Assembly (NCBI GenBank): GCA_964401855.1
Contig: CAYOAF010000252.1
Span: 1-31,131, forward strand
DNA length: 31,131 nucleotides
Direction of reading: 5' to 3'
Origin: CAJWBT01 sp964401855
GTDB lineage: Bacteria > Chloroflexota > Dehalococcoidia > Lucifugimonadales > UBA3495
The notes beneath the pieces are model-generated. The model was not told the origin of the DNA and ran no database searches. It saw only the letters and a program-made list of their open reading frames with translations. The first letter of the stretch is position 1. Every line of letters begins with the position of its first letter. Positions 1 through 7,482 of the stretch are shown one piece after another. Position numbers and translations under genes: made by a program.

Positions 1-2
1 CG

Positions 3-1190
3 TGGTGGCGGGCCATGGTTCACCAGAGGGACGACGTTGTGGGCCTGGACTCGTCCATCCTGCTGCACCCTCGGGTGTGGGAGGCCAGTGGCCACACCAC
101 CAGCTTCACCGACCCCCTGGTGGAGTGCAAGAGCTGCAACCGCCGGTATCGTAGTGAAGACCTGGAAGGGGACAACTGCCCTGAGTGCGGCGGCGAGCTG
201 ACCGACCCCCGCCAGTTCAACCTCATGTTCAAGACCTTCATGGGTCCCGTCGAGGAATCCGCCAACCAGGTCCACCTGCGGCCCGAGACCGCCCAGGGGA
301 TTTTCGTCAACTTCGCCAACGTGCTCAACTCCACCCGCAAGAAGCTCCCCTTCGGCATCGGCCAGATCGGCAAGGCCTTCCGCAACGAGATAACGCCGGG
401 CAACTTCACCTTCCGCACCCGGGAGTTCGAGCAGATGGAGGTGGAGTTCTTCGTCAAACCCGGCGCCGACGCTGAATGGCTGGACCGATGGGTGCAGACC
501 CGGTTCGACTGGTACCTGTCCTACGGCATCCGGCCGGAGAACCTGCGCCTGCGCCGGCATGCCCCCGACGAGCTGGCCCACTACGCCAAGGACTGCTACG
601 ACATCGAGTACCGGTTCCCCTGGGGTTGGGCCGAGCTGGAGGGGATCGCCAACCGCACCGACTTCGACCTGCGCCGCCACTCCGAGGCCAGCGGACAGGA
701 CCTGACCTACTTCGACGAGTCGGCCGAAGAAGGCGAAGAGCGGCGGTACTTTCCCTACGTCATCGAGCCCTCCGGCGGCGTCGACCGGGCCACGCTGGCG
801 TTCTGGTTGGACGCCTACGACGAGGAGCCGGACCCCGGCCAGAAGCAGGGAGACGCGGTCCGGGTGGTGCTGCATCTGCACACGAAGCTGGCCCCGGTCA
901 CGGTGGCGCTGCTGCCCCTGAGCCGCAATGCCAAGCTGGCACCCGCGGCCCTGGAGGTCTACGCCCTGCTGCGCAAGAGCTTCAACACCCAGTACGACGA
1001 CGCTCAGAGTATCGGGCGGCGCTACCGGCGGCAGGACGAGATCGGCACCCCTTACTGCGTCACGGTGGACTTCGACAGCCTGGAAGACCAGCAGGTCACG
1101 ATTCGAGACCGGGACACCATGGAGCAGTCCAGGATACCCATAGCCGATCTGGTGGACGTGCTCCGCGACAAAATCGACCACGAGGGGTAG
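3..1190 (+). CDS. glyS: Glycyl-tRNA synthetase, alpha2 type (5' end missing)
   Basis: Charges tRNA-Gly with glycine; a class II aminoacyl-tRNA synthetase of the single-chain homodimer type. The reading frame is open from the window edge (WWRAMVHQRDDVVGLD), so the gene starts upstream and roughly 50 residues are missing against the usual 440-460. Seen in order: GLDSSILLHPRVWEASGH, a zinc-ribbon-like insert (CKSCNRRY ... CPECGG), the LRPETAQGIFVNF block, motif 2 (FRNEITPGNFTFRTREFEQME), EGIANRTDFDLRRH, and the motif 3 region (EPSGGVDRATLAFW). The C-terminal part holds the anticodon-binding domain (LAPVTVALLPLS ... GTPYCVTVDFDSLED). No defect is visible in the part present. Identity is very secure. 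Confidence 0.96.
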   Translation, partial: WWRAMVHQRDDVVGLDSSILLHPRVWEASGHTTSFTDPLVECKSCNRRYRSEDLEGDNCPECGGELTDPRQFNLMFKTFMGPVEESANQVHLRPETAQGIFVNFANVLNSTRKKLPFGIGQIGKAFRNEITPGNFTFRTREFEQMEVEFFVKPGADAEWLDRWVQTRFDWYLSYGIRPENLRLRRHAPDELAHYAKDCYDIEYRFPWGWAELEGIANRTDFDLRRHSEASGQDLTYFDESAEEGEERRYFPYVIEPSGGVDRATLAFWLDAYDEEPDPGQKQGDAVRVVLHLHTKLAPVTVALLPLSRNAKLAPAALEVYALLRKSFNTQYDDAQSIGRRYRRQDEIGTPYCVTVDFDSLEDQQVTIRDRDTMEQSRIPIADLVDVLRDKIDHEG

Positions 1191-1198
1191 GGGGGCGG

Positions 1199-1236
1199 GC
1201 AGCTGACGGCTGAAAGCTGAAAGCTGATAGCTGACT
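1199..1236 (+). repeat. AGCTGA-type tandem repeat tract, copy 1
   Basis: The spacer after glyS is made of degenerate repeats of a 7-8 base unit built on GCTGAAA or AGCTGATA. The same kind of tract recurs at about 4782-4852, 7483-7497 and 28942-28966. Each copy sits in a spacer between two plus-strand genes, shortly before the downstream start codon. Confidence 0.6.
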
Positions 1237-1263
1237 CATCAAATGCCGAGACTGGGGGAGCCC

Positions 1264-1686
1264 ATGACCAGCGCACAGGGCGGCCAGGCATACCGGATCA
1301 TTCGGACCATCGAGCGAAACCTGAGGCGGCTGGAAGAGCTGTTCCGCGACATGGAAGCCCGAACCCCTGAAATGCGGCCCCAGGACGCCAGAAGCGAGCT
1401 GCTGGAGCACGTCCACGTTGCCGGGGCGATGGAGCAGCGCCGGATGTTCGAGCTGCTGGACCAAAGGGGCATCACCCACACCTGGATCGGCGCCCAGGTT
1501 GGAGCGGAGTATCTGGAACTGTGGCAGGCCGCCGACGGCCAGGCCTGGTACCGGGTGACCCAGCGGGCCATCCGGGAGCTTCACCTGGGGCAACTGGCGC
1601 CCTCCGCCACCGTTGCCGCTCCCGCCGAGTCAGCTTTCAGCGACGATTGGGACAGCGAAGAGGACTCAGCTTATGACCGGCTATGA
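1264..1686 (+). CDS. Hypothetical protein upstream of a PemK/MazF-type toxin
   Basis: I do not recognise this 140-residue protein. It is charged and soluble, with no signal peptide or membrane segment. The N-terminal half (RIIRTIERNLRRLEELFRDM and onward) looks like amphipathic helix or coiled coil, and the tail is acidic (DDWDSEEDSAYD). I chose the ATG at 1264 because GGGGGAG lies just before it; an in-frame ATG at 1243 would add seven residues but has no ribosome site. Its 3' end overlaps the next gene by 14 bases, so the two are probably translated together. The position would suit an antitoxin, but it does not resemble the AbrB, MazE or RHH antitoxins I know and is long for one, so that role is inference from position only. 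Confidence 0.6.
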   Translation: MTSAQGGQAYRIIRTIERNLRRLEELFRDMEARTPEMRPQDARSELLEHVHVAGAMEQRRMFELLDQRGITHTWIGAQVGAEYLELWQAADGQAWYRVTQRAIRELHLGQLAPSATVAAPAESAFSDDWDSEEDSAYDRL

Positions 1687-2014
1687 GGCGGGAGATATCC
1701 TCCTGGTCCCCTATCCCTTCGGAGATAGCACCGGCGGCAGGAAGCGCCCCGCCCTGGTGTTGAGCCCTTCAGAATTCAACCAGGCCACCGGGGAGTTGGT
1801 AATCGCCCAGATAACCAGCCGGGCATCGGCCACCGCCTGGCCCGGAGACTACCGCATCGAGGGCTGGAAGGAGGCCAACCTGCCCCGTCCCGCGCTGGTC
1901 CGCGCGCGCCTGGCGACGCTGAAGACCTCCCAGGTCCTGCGACGGCTGGGAACGCTCAGTGAAGCCGAGTTCCAGAGCGCCCAGAGCGCGGTGAGTGGGG
2001 CGATACTGAGATAG
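1673..2014 (+). CDS. PemK/MazF-family protein (possible endoribonuclease toxin)
   Basis: A 113-residue protein with the PemK/MazF fold signature: an N-terminal strand (YEAGDILLVPYPFGDSTGGRKRPALVLS), the following GELVIAQITS segment, then LPRPALVRARLATLKTSQVLRRLGTLS near the C-terminus. Family members usually cleave mRNA at short motifs and are held inactive by an antitoxin encoded just upstream. The start at 1673 gives the family's usual length and N-terminus; an upstream ATG at 1613 in the same frame would add 20 residues lying inside the previous gene. It overlaps the preceding gene by 14 bases. Family assignment is good; toxicity and the partner are inference. Confidence 0.82.
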   Translation: MTGYEAGDILLVPYPFGDSTGGRKRPALVLSPSEFNQATGELVIAQITSRASATAWPGDYRIEGWKEANLPRPALVRARLATLKTSQVLRRLGTLSEAEFQSAQSAVSGAILR

Positions 2015-2062
2015 TAGATACGCGGACAACACGCCCAAGGTGAAGTTCTTTCGGAGGGGTTT

Positions 2063-2098
2063 CAGGGGGACCCTTTCTTTCAAGAAAAGGTCCCCCTG
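2063..2098. repeat. Long perfect-ended hairpin between toxin and birA genes
   Basis: CAGGGGGACC at 2063-2072 is repeated inverted as GGTCCCCCTG at 2089-2098. The inner TTTCTT and AAGAAA also pair, with one mismatch between the two paired blocks, giving a stem of about 17 bp around a tiny loop. There is no T-run on either side, so it is not a textbook Rho-independent terminator. It may still end transcription or be a dispersed palindromic element. Confidence 0.6.
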
Positions 2099-2183
2099 AC
2101 CGTTCCCCGCCACCCCACCCGGCGTGGCCTTCGCCGCTATCCCGTGGTAAACTCACCTCTGCTATTGGCGGCTGGAGCGTCAC

Positions 2184-2993
2184 ATGCCCGGAAACCTGGT
2201 CTCGGCTACCCTACGCGGCGGGATGTTTACCCGAGTGGTAGGCAAGCGGCTCTTGTTTTTTCAGGAGATACCTTCCACCATGGACGAAGCCGCCCGGGAG
2301 GCGGAAGCTGGGGCCGATGAAGGCACGGTGGTGGTGGCGGAGCGCCAGACAGCAGGGCGGGGCCGGATGGGAAGAAGCTGGGTGTCCCGCGAAGGCAACC
2401 TGTACCTGTCTGTCTTGTTCCGGCCCACCATGCAGGCTCTCCCGTTGCTGAGTATCTTGGCTGGCGTGGCCGTGACGCGGGCCATCCGCAAGACGACCGG
2501 CCTTGATCCGCGTATCAAGTGGCCCAACGATGTGCTGATTGAGGGCAGGAAGGTCGCCGGCATTCTGGCGGAGAGTGTGGTGACTGGGGACACGGTCTCA
2601 TACGCCGTGGTGGGCATCGGAATCAACGTCGGGCTGGATACCGAAGCCGTGGAGGACATCGCCAGTTTCGCGACCGCCCTGAACGCCGAGGCCGGGCAGT
2701 CAGTCCCCCGCGAGGATGTGCTTCGGCAGCTCTTGCACGACCTAGACGCCCTATACCTCGAGGTGGGCCAGGGCGGCTCGCCGATGGGGGAGTGGCGGGC
2801 CTTGCTGGAGACCTTGGGCCAACAGGTGCGGGCCCACTGGCGAGGTGACTCCTACGTGGGCCGTGCCGAGGAAGTGGATGACTTGGGTAATCTCCAGCTT
2901 CGCTTGGACGACGGCCGGTTGATTTCGTTGAGCGCCGGAGACGTTACCCTTCAAGGTCCAGATCATCCGAGGGCCGGGCTCCAACATGGTTGA
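2184..2993 (+). CDS. birA: Biotin--[acetyl-CoA-carboxylase] ligase (BirA without HTH domain)
   Basis: Activates biotin to biotinyl-AMP and attaches it to the lysine of biotin carboxyl carrier domains. Seen: the FFQEIPSTMDEA block, the biotinyl-AMP loop GRGRMGRSW preceded by AERQTA, NLYLSVLFRP, the substrate segment IKWPNDVLIEGRKVAGILAE, GIGINVG, and a C-terminal SH3-like part (VRAHWRGDSYVGRAEEVDDLGNLQLRLDDG). At 269 residues it lacks the N-terminal winged helix of E. coli BirA, so it should be a ligase and not a repressor. The ATG at 2184 has GGAG seven bases upstream. It stands alone between the toxin gene and the SDR cluster. Confidence 0.95.
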   Translation: MPGNLVSATLRGGMFTRVVGKRLLFFQEIPSTMDEAAREAEAGADEGTVVVAERQTAGRGRMGRSWVSREGNLYLSVLFRPTMQALPLLSILAGVAVTRAIRKTTGLDPRIKWPNDVLIEGRKVAGILAESVVTGDTVSYAVVGIGINVGLDTEAVEDIASFATALNAEAGQSVPREDVLRQLLHDLDALYLEVGQGGSPMGEWRALLETLGQQVRAHWRGDSYVGRAEEVDDLGNLQLRLDDGRLISLSAGDVTLQGPDHPRAGLQHG

Positions 2994-3089
2994 GTAACCC
3001 TATCCCATCGGCAGCTCAACCCGGCAACAAGGCCGCGGAGGCTGCAATGGGTTCGCGGGAAACCCGCGGGCCGAAGCAACGAGGGTCGT

Positions 3090-3899
3090 ATGCTTGAAAA
3101 ACTCAGCATGGATGACAAAGTCGTGGCGATCACGGGTGGTGGGACCGGTATCGGGCTGGCCATGGTGCGCCACCTGGCTCGGGCGGGGGCTCACGTGTCG
3201 ATCGGCGGGCGCAGGTCCGGCCCGATAGAAGAAGCGGCCGCCGAGGTGAAGGCCCTGGGCCGGGACGCCCTGGCCATTCCCACGGACGTTTCCGACTCCG
3301 GCCAGGTGGACCGGTTGATCAACACCACTCTGGAGCACTTTGGCCACATCGACGTGATGATCAACAATGCCGGCGCGGTTCAGGACAATGTGCGCAAGGC
3401 CATCTGGGACCACTCCGACAAAGACTGGCATCGCGTCATGGACGTGAACCTGAGCGGCGCTTTCTACTGCTCCCGGGCCGTGTCCCGCCCCATGGCGGAC
3501 CGGGGGAAGGGCAAGATCATCAACATCGCTTCTTCCTACGGCATGCGGGGCGGGCGGGACATCTACATGTATTGCTGCAGCAAGGGTGGCATGGTCCAGC
3601 TTACCCGGGTGCTGGCGTTCAACCTGGCCCGCTACGGCATAACCGCCAACAGCATATCCCCCGGATATATTCCCACCGTTGTCGAGTATACGGATCCGCG
3701 TTCAACCGCGCCCCCTTCCGCGGACTGGCTGCCCACCGGCAAGATGTCCCGGCCGGAGGACATTGGACCCATAGCGGTGTTCCTCGCGTCCGATGCATCC
3801 GACTACATGACGGGTGAAATGATTATCGTCGACGGCGGCTGCATGACCGCCGGAATAATCCCCACCGGCCACGCGCCGCTAATCCCATTGGAGCCATGA
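3090..3899 (+). CDS. SDR-family NAD(P)-dependent oxidoreductase, copy 1
   Basis: A classical short-chain dehydrogenase/reductase of 269 residues. The cofactor-binding motif is TGGGTGIG near residues 15-22, then NNAGAV, the catalytic serine region IINIASS, and the catalytic pair Y161 and K165 (YCCSK). The C-terminal GEMIIVDGG is typical of FabG-like SDRs. The exact substrate, probably a ketone or secondary alcohol, cannot be read from the sequence. GAGGG lies shortly before the ATG. The next gene encodes a gap-free paralogue of equal length ending in the same PLEP tail, so this is a tandem duplication. A small hairpin (CGCGGG at 3054-3059 with CCCGCG at 3063-3068) precedes the gene. Confidence 0.93.
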   Translation: MLEKLSMDDKVVAITGGGTGIGLAMVRHLARAGAHVSIGGRRSGPIEEAAAEVKALGRDALAIPTDVSDSGQVDRLINTTLEHFGHIDVMINNAGAVQDNVRKAIWDHSDKDWHRVMDVNLSGAFYCSRAVSRPMADRGKGKIINIASSYGMRGGRDIYMYCCSKGGMVQLTRVLAFNLARYGITANSISPGYIPTVVEYTDPRSTAPPSADWLPTGKMSRPEDIGPIAVFLASDASDYMTGEMIIVDGGCMTAGIIPTGHAPLIPLEP

Positions 3900-3966
3900 G
3901 GCCAGCGGTCAGCGGCCGGCCATCGGGTGCAACATTGAGGCTGAAGGCAGAAACGGCGAGGAATAA

Positions 3967-4776
3967 ATGCTAGAAGGTCTTAGCTTAGAAGGAAAGGTGG
4001 TGGTCATCACCGGGGGAGGGACCGGCTTGGGCCGGGCTATGGTGCGCGCCCTGGCCCGGGCGGAGGCCGCCCTCTGCATCGCCGGGCGGCGAAACGGTCC
4101 CATCGAGGAGGCGGCCGCCGAGGTGACAAAACTGGGCGGGGCCGCCATGGCTGTGTCCACGGACGTTACCGACTCGGGCCAGGTGGACCGGCTGATTTCC
4201 TCTGCCTTGGACCGCTTCGGCCACATCGATGTCTTGATCAGCAATGCCGGAGCGGTGCAGGACAACGTCCGCAAGCCCATCTGGGACCACACCGACGAAG
4301 ACTGGTGCCGGGTGATGGACGTGAACCTGACCGGCGCCTTCTTCTGCGCCAGGGCCGCGTCCCGGCCCATGGCGGACCGGGGCAAGGGCAAGATCATCAA
4401 CGTCGCCTCTGGGTTCGGGTTGCGGGGTGGGCGGGAGATCTACATGTACTGCTGCAGCAAGGGCGGCATGATCCAGCTTACCCGGGTGCTGGCCTTCAAC
4501 CTGGCCCGCTACGGCGTCACGGCCAACAGTATCGTGCCCGGCTTCATCCCAACTACGGGCACCGATTCCGATATAAGGGCATCGATGCCCCGGTCCGGGG
4601 ATTATCTGCCCACCGGCAAGCTGGGCCGGCCGGAAGACCTGGGGCCCTTGGCTGTCTTCCTGGCATCGGACGCTTCCGACTACATGACGGGGGAGATGTT
4701 CATCGCCGACGGCGGCGGCCTGGCCGCGGGGATAATTCCCGCTGGCCATGCGCCCGCCATCCCGTTGGAACCATAA
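3967..4776 (+). CDS. SDR-family NAD(P)-dependent oxidoreductase, copy 2 (tandem paralogue)
   Basis: 269 residues, aligning without gaps to the previous gene at roughly three quarters identity by eye. It keeps TGGGTGLG, the catalytic serine region (NVASGFG) and Y161/K165 in YCCSK, so it should be an active dehydrogenase. NNAG is ISNAG here, a common variant. Differences cluster around residues 200-215 (IPTTGTDSDIRASMPRSGDY against IPTVVEYTDPRSTAPPSADW), the substrate-loop region of SDRs, so the two copies may act on different substrates. GAGGAATAA precedes the ATG. It lies 67 bases after copy 1, very likely in the same transcript. Confidence 0.93.
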   Translation: MLEGLSLEGKVVVITGGGTGLGRAMVRALARAEAALCIAGRRNGPIEEAAAEVTKLGGAAMAVSTDVTDSGQVDRLISSALDRFGHIDVLISNAGAVQDNVRKPIWDHTDEDWCRVMDVNLTGAFFCARAASRPMADRGKGKIINVASGFGLRGGREIYMYCCSKGGMIQLTRVLAFNLARYGVTANSIVPGFIPTTGTDSDIRASMPRSGDYLPTGKLGRPEDLGPLAVFLASDASDYMTGEMFIADGGGLAAGIIPAGHAPAIPLEP

Positions 4777-4781
4777 CTTCG

Positions 4782-4852
4782 AGCAATCAGCATTCAGCGA
4801 TCAGCAATCAGCCAGAGAACGGAGGGTTGAGCGCTGACGGCTGACCGCTACT
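4782..4852 (+). repeat. AGCTGA-type repeat tract, copy 2
   Basis: The 86-base spacer between the second and third SDR genes consists of degenerate units: first AATCAGC and GATCAGC (the inverse sense), then GCGCTGACGGCTGACCGC (the direct sense). The two halves are partly complementary. The tract ends just before the GGAGGT ribosome site of the next gene. Confidence 0.5.
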
Positions 4853-4862
4853 GGAGGTAACC

Positions 4863-5630
4863 ATGCCCGTACTTGAAGAGTACAGCCTCTCCGGTCGAGT
4901 CGCGATCCTATCCACCGCCGGCGGCGACCAGGCGCCCGTCCTAGCGCAGGCCCTGGCGGAGGCTGGGGCGTCGGTCTTTACCGTGGCCCGCCGCCAGCAC
5001 CTGCTGGACCCGGTCTTGGCGGCCCTGGCCGGCTCGCCGGGAGACCACGGAGGGGTGGCGGCCGACATCGGGGCCGGGGACCCGCCGGAACTCGCCCGCG
5101 CCATGGAAACCTTCGACAGCCGCCACGGCCAGGTGGATATCCTGGTGAACGACGGCCGGAGCATGTTCGCCAAGCCGTTTACCGAGATTTCCCTGGAAGA
5201 ATGGGACGAGGTGCAATCGCGCAACATCCGGGCCGCGTTTCTCCTCTGCCAGGCGGTGGGGCCGCGGATGCGGGAGCGGAAGTACGGACGGATCGTGAAC
5301 CTAGTGTCCATCCTGGCCGAGCGAGGCATGACCAACGGGTCCGCTTTCGCGGCCAGCCAGGCTGCCCTCCTCTCTCTAACCAGGTCTCTCGCAATAGAGT
5401 GGGGCAAGGACAACATCCGGTGCAATGCCCTTGGCTCTGGTTGGTTCATTTCGGAGGACGTTCCCTTGGAGGTGCAGCGGGAGGAGTTGCTGGTGCGCTA
5501 CACTCCGTTGCGCCGCAAGGGCCATCCCAGGGACATTGCCCCTCTGCTGGTCTACATGTGCTCGGAGTCCTGTGACTACACCACCGGCCAGCCTGTCTAC
5601 GTGGACGGCGGCCTCAACGCTCACCCGTAG
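4863..5630 (+). CDS. SDR-family protein lacking the catalytic Tyr and Lys (probable pseudoenzyme)
   Basis: 255 residues with SDR architecture: strand-helix start, VDILVNDG, the serine region RIVNLVSILAE, and the C-terminal TTGQPVYVDGG. The active site is degenerate. The usual YxxxK is FAASQ, with F162 and Q166; the glycine-rich cofactor loop TGxxxGIG is STAGGDQAP; and NNAG is NDGR. The frame is intact and codon use looks like its neighbours, so this is not a decayed gene. It probably lost oxidoreductase activity, or binds a different ligand, and may be a structural partner of the two active SDRs upstream. GGAGGT lies five bases before the ATG. Family assignment is firm; function is open. Confidence 0.88.
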   Translation: MPVLEEYSLSGRVAILSTAGGDQAPVLAQALAEAGASVFTVARRQHLLDPVLAALAGSPGDHGGVAADIGAGDPPELARAMETFDSRHGQVDILVNDGRSMFAKPFTEISLEEWDEVQSRNIRAAFLLCQAVGPRMRERKYGRIVNLVSILAERGMTNGSAFAASQAALLSLTRSLAIEWGKDNIRCNALGSGWFISEDVPLEVQREELLVRYTPLRRKGHPRDIAPLLVYMCSESCDYTTGQPVYVDGGLNAHP

Positions 5631-5694
5631 TCTGCCGGGGTGGGGCTGCGGGTGCTCCGTGCACAAGTCTGGTGTCTCATAAATGGCTTTATTC

Positions 5695-5718
5695 TTGGCC
5701 CTTCCGTGGAAGGGCCAA
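5695..5718. repeat. Perfect 11-bp hairpin after the SDR cluster
   Basis: TTGGCCCTTCC is followed after two bases by its exact complement GGAAGGGCCAA. It lies 65 bases after the third SDR gene and could end that transcript, although the bases after the stem are AAAATGACG and not a T-run. Termination is therefore only a guess. Confidence 0.5.
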
Positions 5719-5790
5719 AATGACGATCGCGGCCAGGGAATGTAGCACAACTTCGCCGATGTAAAGCTACTTACAGACGGTACGCTAGAA

Positions 5791-5908
5791 GCTGTTTTAA
5801 AATGTGGTTCGACAAGCTCACCACGAACGGTGGAAGGCCTTATTCCCGTTCGTCCTGAACGTGTCGAAGGACGGCGAACCTGGCCCCGGGGGATTTTGAA
5901 ATGACCTC
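5791..5908. repeat. 118-base dispersed palindromic element, copy 1
   Basis: Matches 22299-22416 over the same 118 bases, with eight differences by my reading. The core is an imperfect inverted repeat: a left arm starting TTCGACAAGCTCA and a right arm ending GTGTCGAA, about 15 bases apart. The element ends after ATGACCTC, where the two copies stop matching. No coding capacity. Confidence 0.85.
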
Positions 5909-6023
5909 CAGGTGGCTGGCCCTGCCGCCCCCTTTTTCTCCGTGCCCCTGTGTCTCTGTGGCAGACCCAGCCCCGGGCCGTCTGCCCGCCTGCCGCCCCC
6001 GGCCTTCGCGGCAAGCAATTCTA

Positions 6024-6052
6024 TTGAACCTGCAATGTGCCTGATGTACAAT
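6024..6052 (+). promoter_or_regulatory. Sigma-70-like promoter for the his cluster
   Basis: TTGAAC at 6024-6029 and TACAAT at 6047-6052 are separated by exactly 17 bases. Transcription would start near 6059, about 30 bases before the ATG at 6091 of the HisZ-like gene. This supports 6091 over the in-frame ATG at 6037, which lies upstream of the predicted start of transcription. Confidence 0.65.
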
Positions 6053-6090
6053 ACCGGCCTATCGAGACGTATGGTAATTCCGGCGAACCA

Positions 6091-6444
6091 ATGAGAACCG
6101 TATCCCGGCTCCAAGGCATGCGTGACCTCGCTCAGGAGTCGTGGCGCCTAAAGCAAGACCTCCAAGACCGGTTGATGGGGCTGTTCAGCAGCTTCAGGTA
6201 CGGCTGCCTGGAGACGCCCATTTTGGAAACCACCGAGCTGTTCCTGCGCAAATCCGGCGGCGAGTTGGCATTGCGCATCTACAGCTTTACCGACTCGGGC
6301 GGCGCTCAGGTAAGCCTCCGCCCCGAGTTAGAGGTTACCGGGAGGGAGCTGGAGCAAGCTCTTCCCTACGCCGCCCAGAAGGGGATCAAACGGATGGTGG
6401 TGGCACACCAGGATGGACGGCGCACGAATCATGCGGTGGAATAA
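6091..6444 (+). CDS. hisZ: Truncated HisZ/HisRS-like protein (internal deletion)
   Basis: 117 residues. The first 75 or so match the N-terminus of HisZ (ATP phosphoribosyltransferase regulatory subunit) and HisRS: LQGMRDLAQES, GLFSSFRYGCLETPILETTELFLRKSGGELALRIYSFTDSGG, ending at SLRPELE, the start of class II motif 2. The rest of the catalytic core is absent. The sequence passes directly into VTGRELEQALPYAAQKGIKRMVVAHQDG, which resembles the C-terminal end of HisRS-like proteins (ALKYA-x-KRGIP-x-VVI). An in-frame internal deletion of perhaps 200 or more residues explains this best. It overlaps the start of hisG. Since HisG here is long-form and should not need HisZ, this is probably a relic; a small functional subunit is possible. 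Confidence 0.6.
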   Translation: MRTVSRLQGMRDLAQESWRLKQDLQDRLMGLFSSFRYGCLETPILETTELFLRKSGGELALRIYSFTDSGGAQVSLRPELEVTGRELEQALPYAAQKGIKRMVVAHQDGRRTNHAVE

Positions 6445-7465
6445 CGATGGAGGCGGACTCACTCGGACCGGCGCCAAGGCGGCCCTGCGGCTGGTCTTGC
6501 CCAGCGACGGCGAGCTGCACAAGAGCACGTTGGATTTCCTGGGGGCCTGCGGCCTGCCGGTACACCGCCCCAGCACCCGCCGCTATACCGCCTTGATCCC
6601 GGCGGCGCCCGATGTCGAGGTGCTCCTCCAACGGGCCGCGGACGTCACCCAAAAGGTCGAGGAGGGCAGCGCGGAGCTGGGAATCACCGGCATGGACCGG
6701 TACCTGGAAGACCGTGGCGACGACGGGTGGGCGGTCGCGCTGATCGACGACCTGCACTTCGGTCGCTGCGACCTGGTTCTGGCCGTGCCCGACTCCTGGC
6801 TGGACGTTACCTCAGTGGCCGACCTGGCCCTGGAGTTTCGCCAGGAAGGGAAGCAGCTCCGCATCGCCACCAAGTACCCCCGCTTGCTGCGCCGGTACCT
6901 GTTTGAGAGGGGCATCAACTACTTCAGCATGGTGCCCACCAGCGGCACGCTGGAGGCCGCCCCGGCCGCCGGATACGCCGACCTGATCGCGGACCTGATT
7001 TCCACAGGCACGACTCTCCGGGAAAACCGGCTGAGGACCCTGGAAGACGGCACCGTTCTGGTTTCTCAGGCCTGTCTCATCGGAAACCCCGCGCTTCTCG
7101 CCGCGAGCCCTACCGGCCTGAGTCTGGCCCGTTCGCTTGTCGAGCCAATGGAGGCCAACCTTCGGGCCAAGTCCTACTACCGGTTGACGGCCAACGTTCG
7201 GGGTCCATCCGCCACGGAGGTCAGCGCCACCATACCGGCCCGGCCCATTCTGGCCGGGCCGCGCGCCCCCACCGTCGCCAGGGTCTATAATGTGGAGGAG
7301 CAGGACTGGCACAGCGTCAGTCTGCTGGTCAAGAAGGAGATGCTGTTGGATGCCGTGGACCATCTGCGGAACTGCGGGGCCGTGGACATCGCCGGTTCCC
7401 AGGTCAGCTACCTGTTTGAGGGGCGCTCCGAAGGGTACCACCTCCTATTCGACCGCGAGTCTTGA
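6413..7465 (+). CDS. hisG: ATP phosphoribosyltransferase, long form (HisG)
   Basis: First step of histidine synthesis: ATP plus PRPP gives phosphoribosyl-ATP. The catalytic part begins at LRLVLPSDGELHKSTLDFLGACGL and includes EEGSAELGITGMDRYLED, IATKYPRLLRRYLFERGI and the PRPP-loop block ADLIADLISTGTTLREN. The C-terminal ~90 residues (YYRLTANVRGPS ... SVSLLVKKEMLLDAVDHLRNCGAVDIAGSQVSYLFEG) are the ACT-like HisG_C regulatory domain that distinguishes long HisG, which is feedback-inhibited without HisZ. About 24 extra residues precede the usual N-terminus; starts at 6413 or 6431 are possible. Either overlaps the 3' end of the HisZ-like gene, suggesting translational coupling. Confidence 0.93.
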   Translation: MDGARIMRWNNDGGGLTRTGAKAALRLVLPSDGELHKSTLDFLGACGLPVHRPSTRRYTALIPAAPDVEVLLQRAADVTQKVEEGSAELGITGMDRYLEDRGDDGWAVALIDDLHFGRCDLVLAVPDSWLDVTSVADLALEFRQEGKQLRIATKYPRLLRRYLFERGINYFSMVPTSGTLEAAPAAGYADLIADLISTGTTLRENRLRTLEDGTVLVSQACLIGNPALLAASPTGLSLARSLVEPMEANLRAKSYYRLTANVRGPSATEVSATIPARPILAGPRAPTVARVYNVEEQDWHSVSLLVKKEMLLDAVDHLRNCGAVDIAGSQVSYLFEGRSEGYHLLFDRES

Positions 7466-7482
7466 CGCCAAGCCGGGCGGTG

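Larger units (their letters stand above)
5631..6090. other. Intergenic region before the his cluster
   Basis: 460 bases without a supportable gene. It holds a perfect hairpin (5695-5718), one copy of a 118-base dispersed repeat (5791-5908), a stretch near 5936-5965 resembling the common CTCTGTGTCTCTGTGGC-type bacterial intergenic repeat, and a good promoter at 6024-6052. Open frames crossing it are translations of repeats. Confidence 0.6.
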
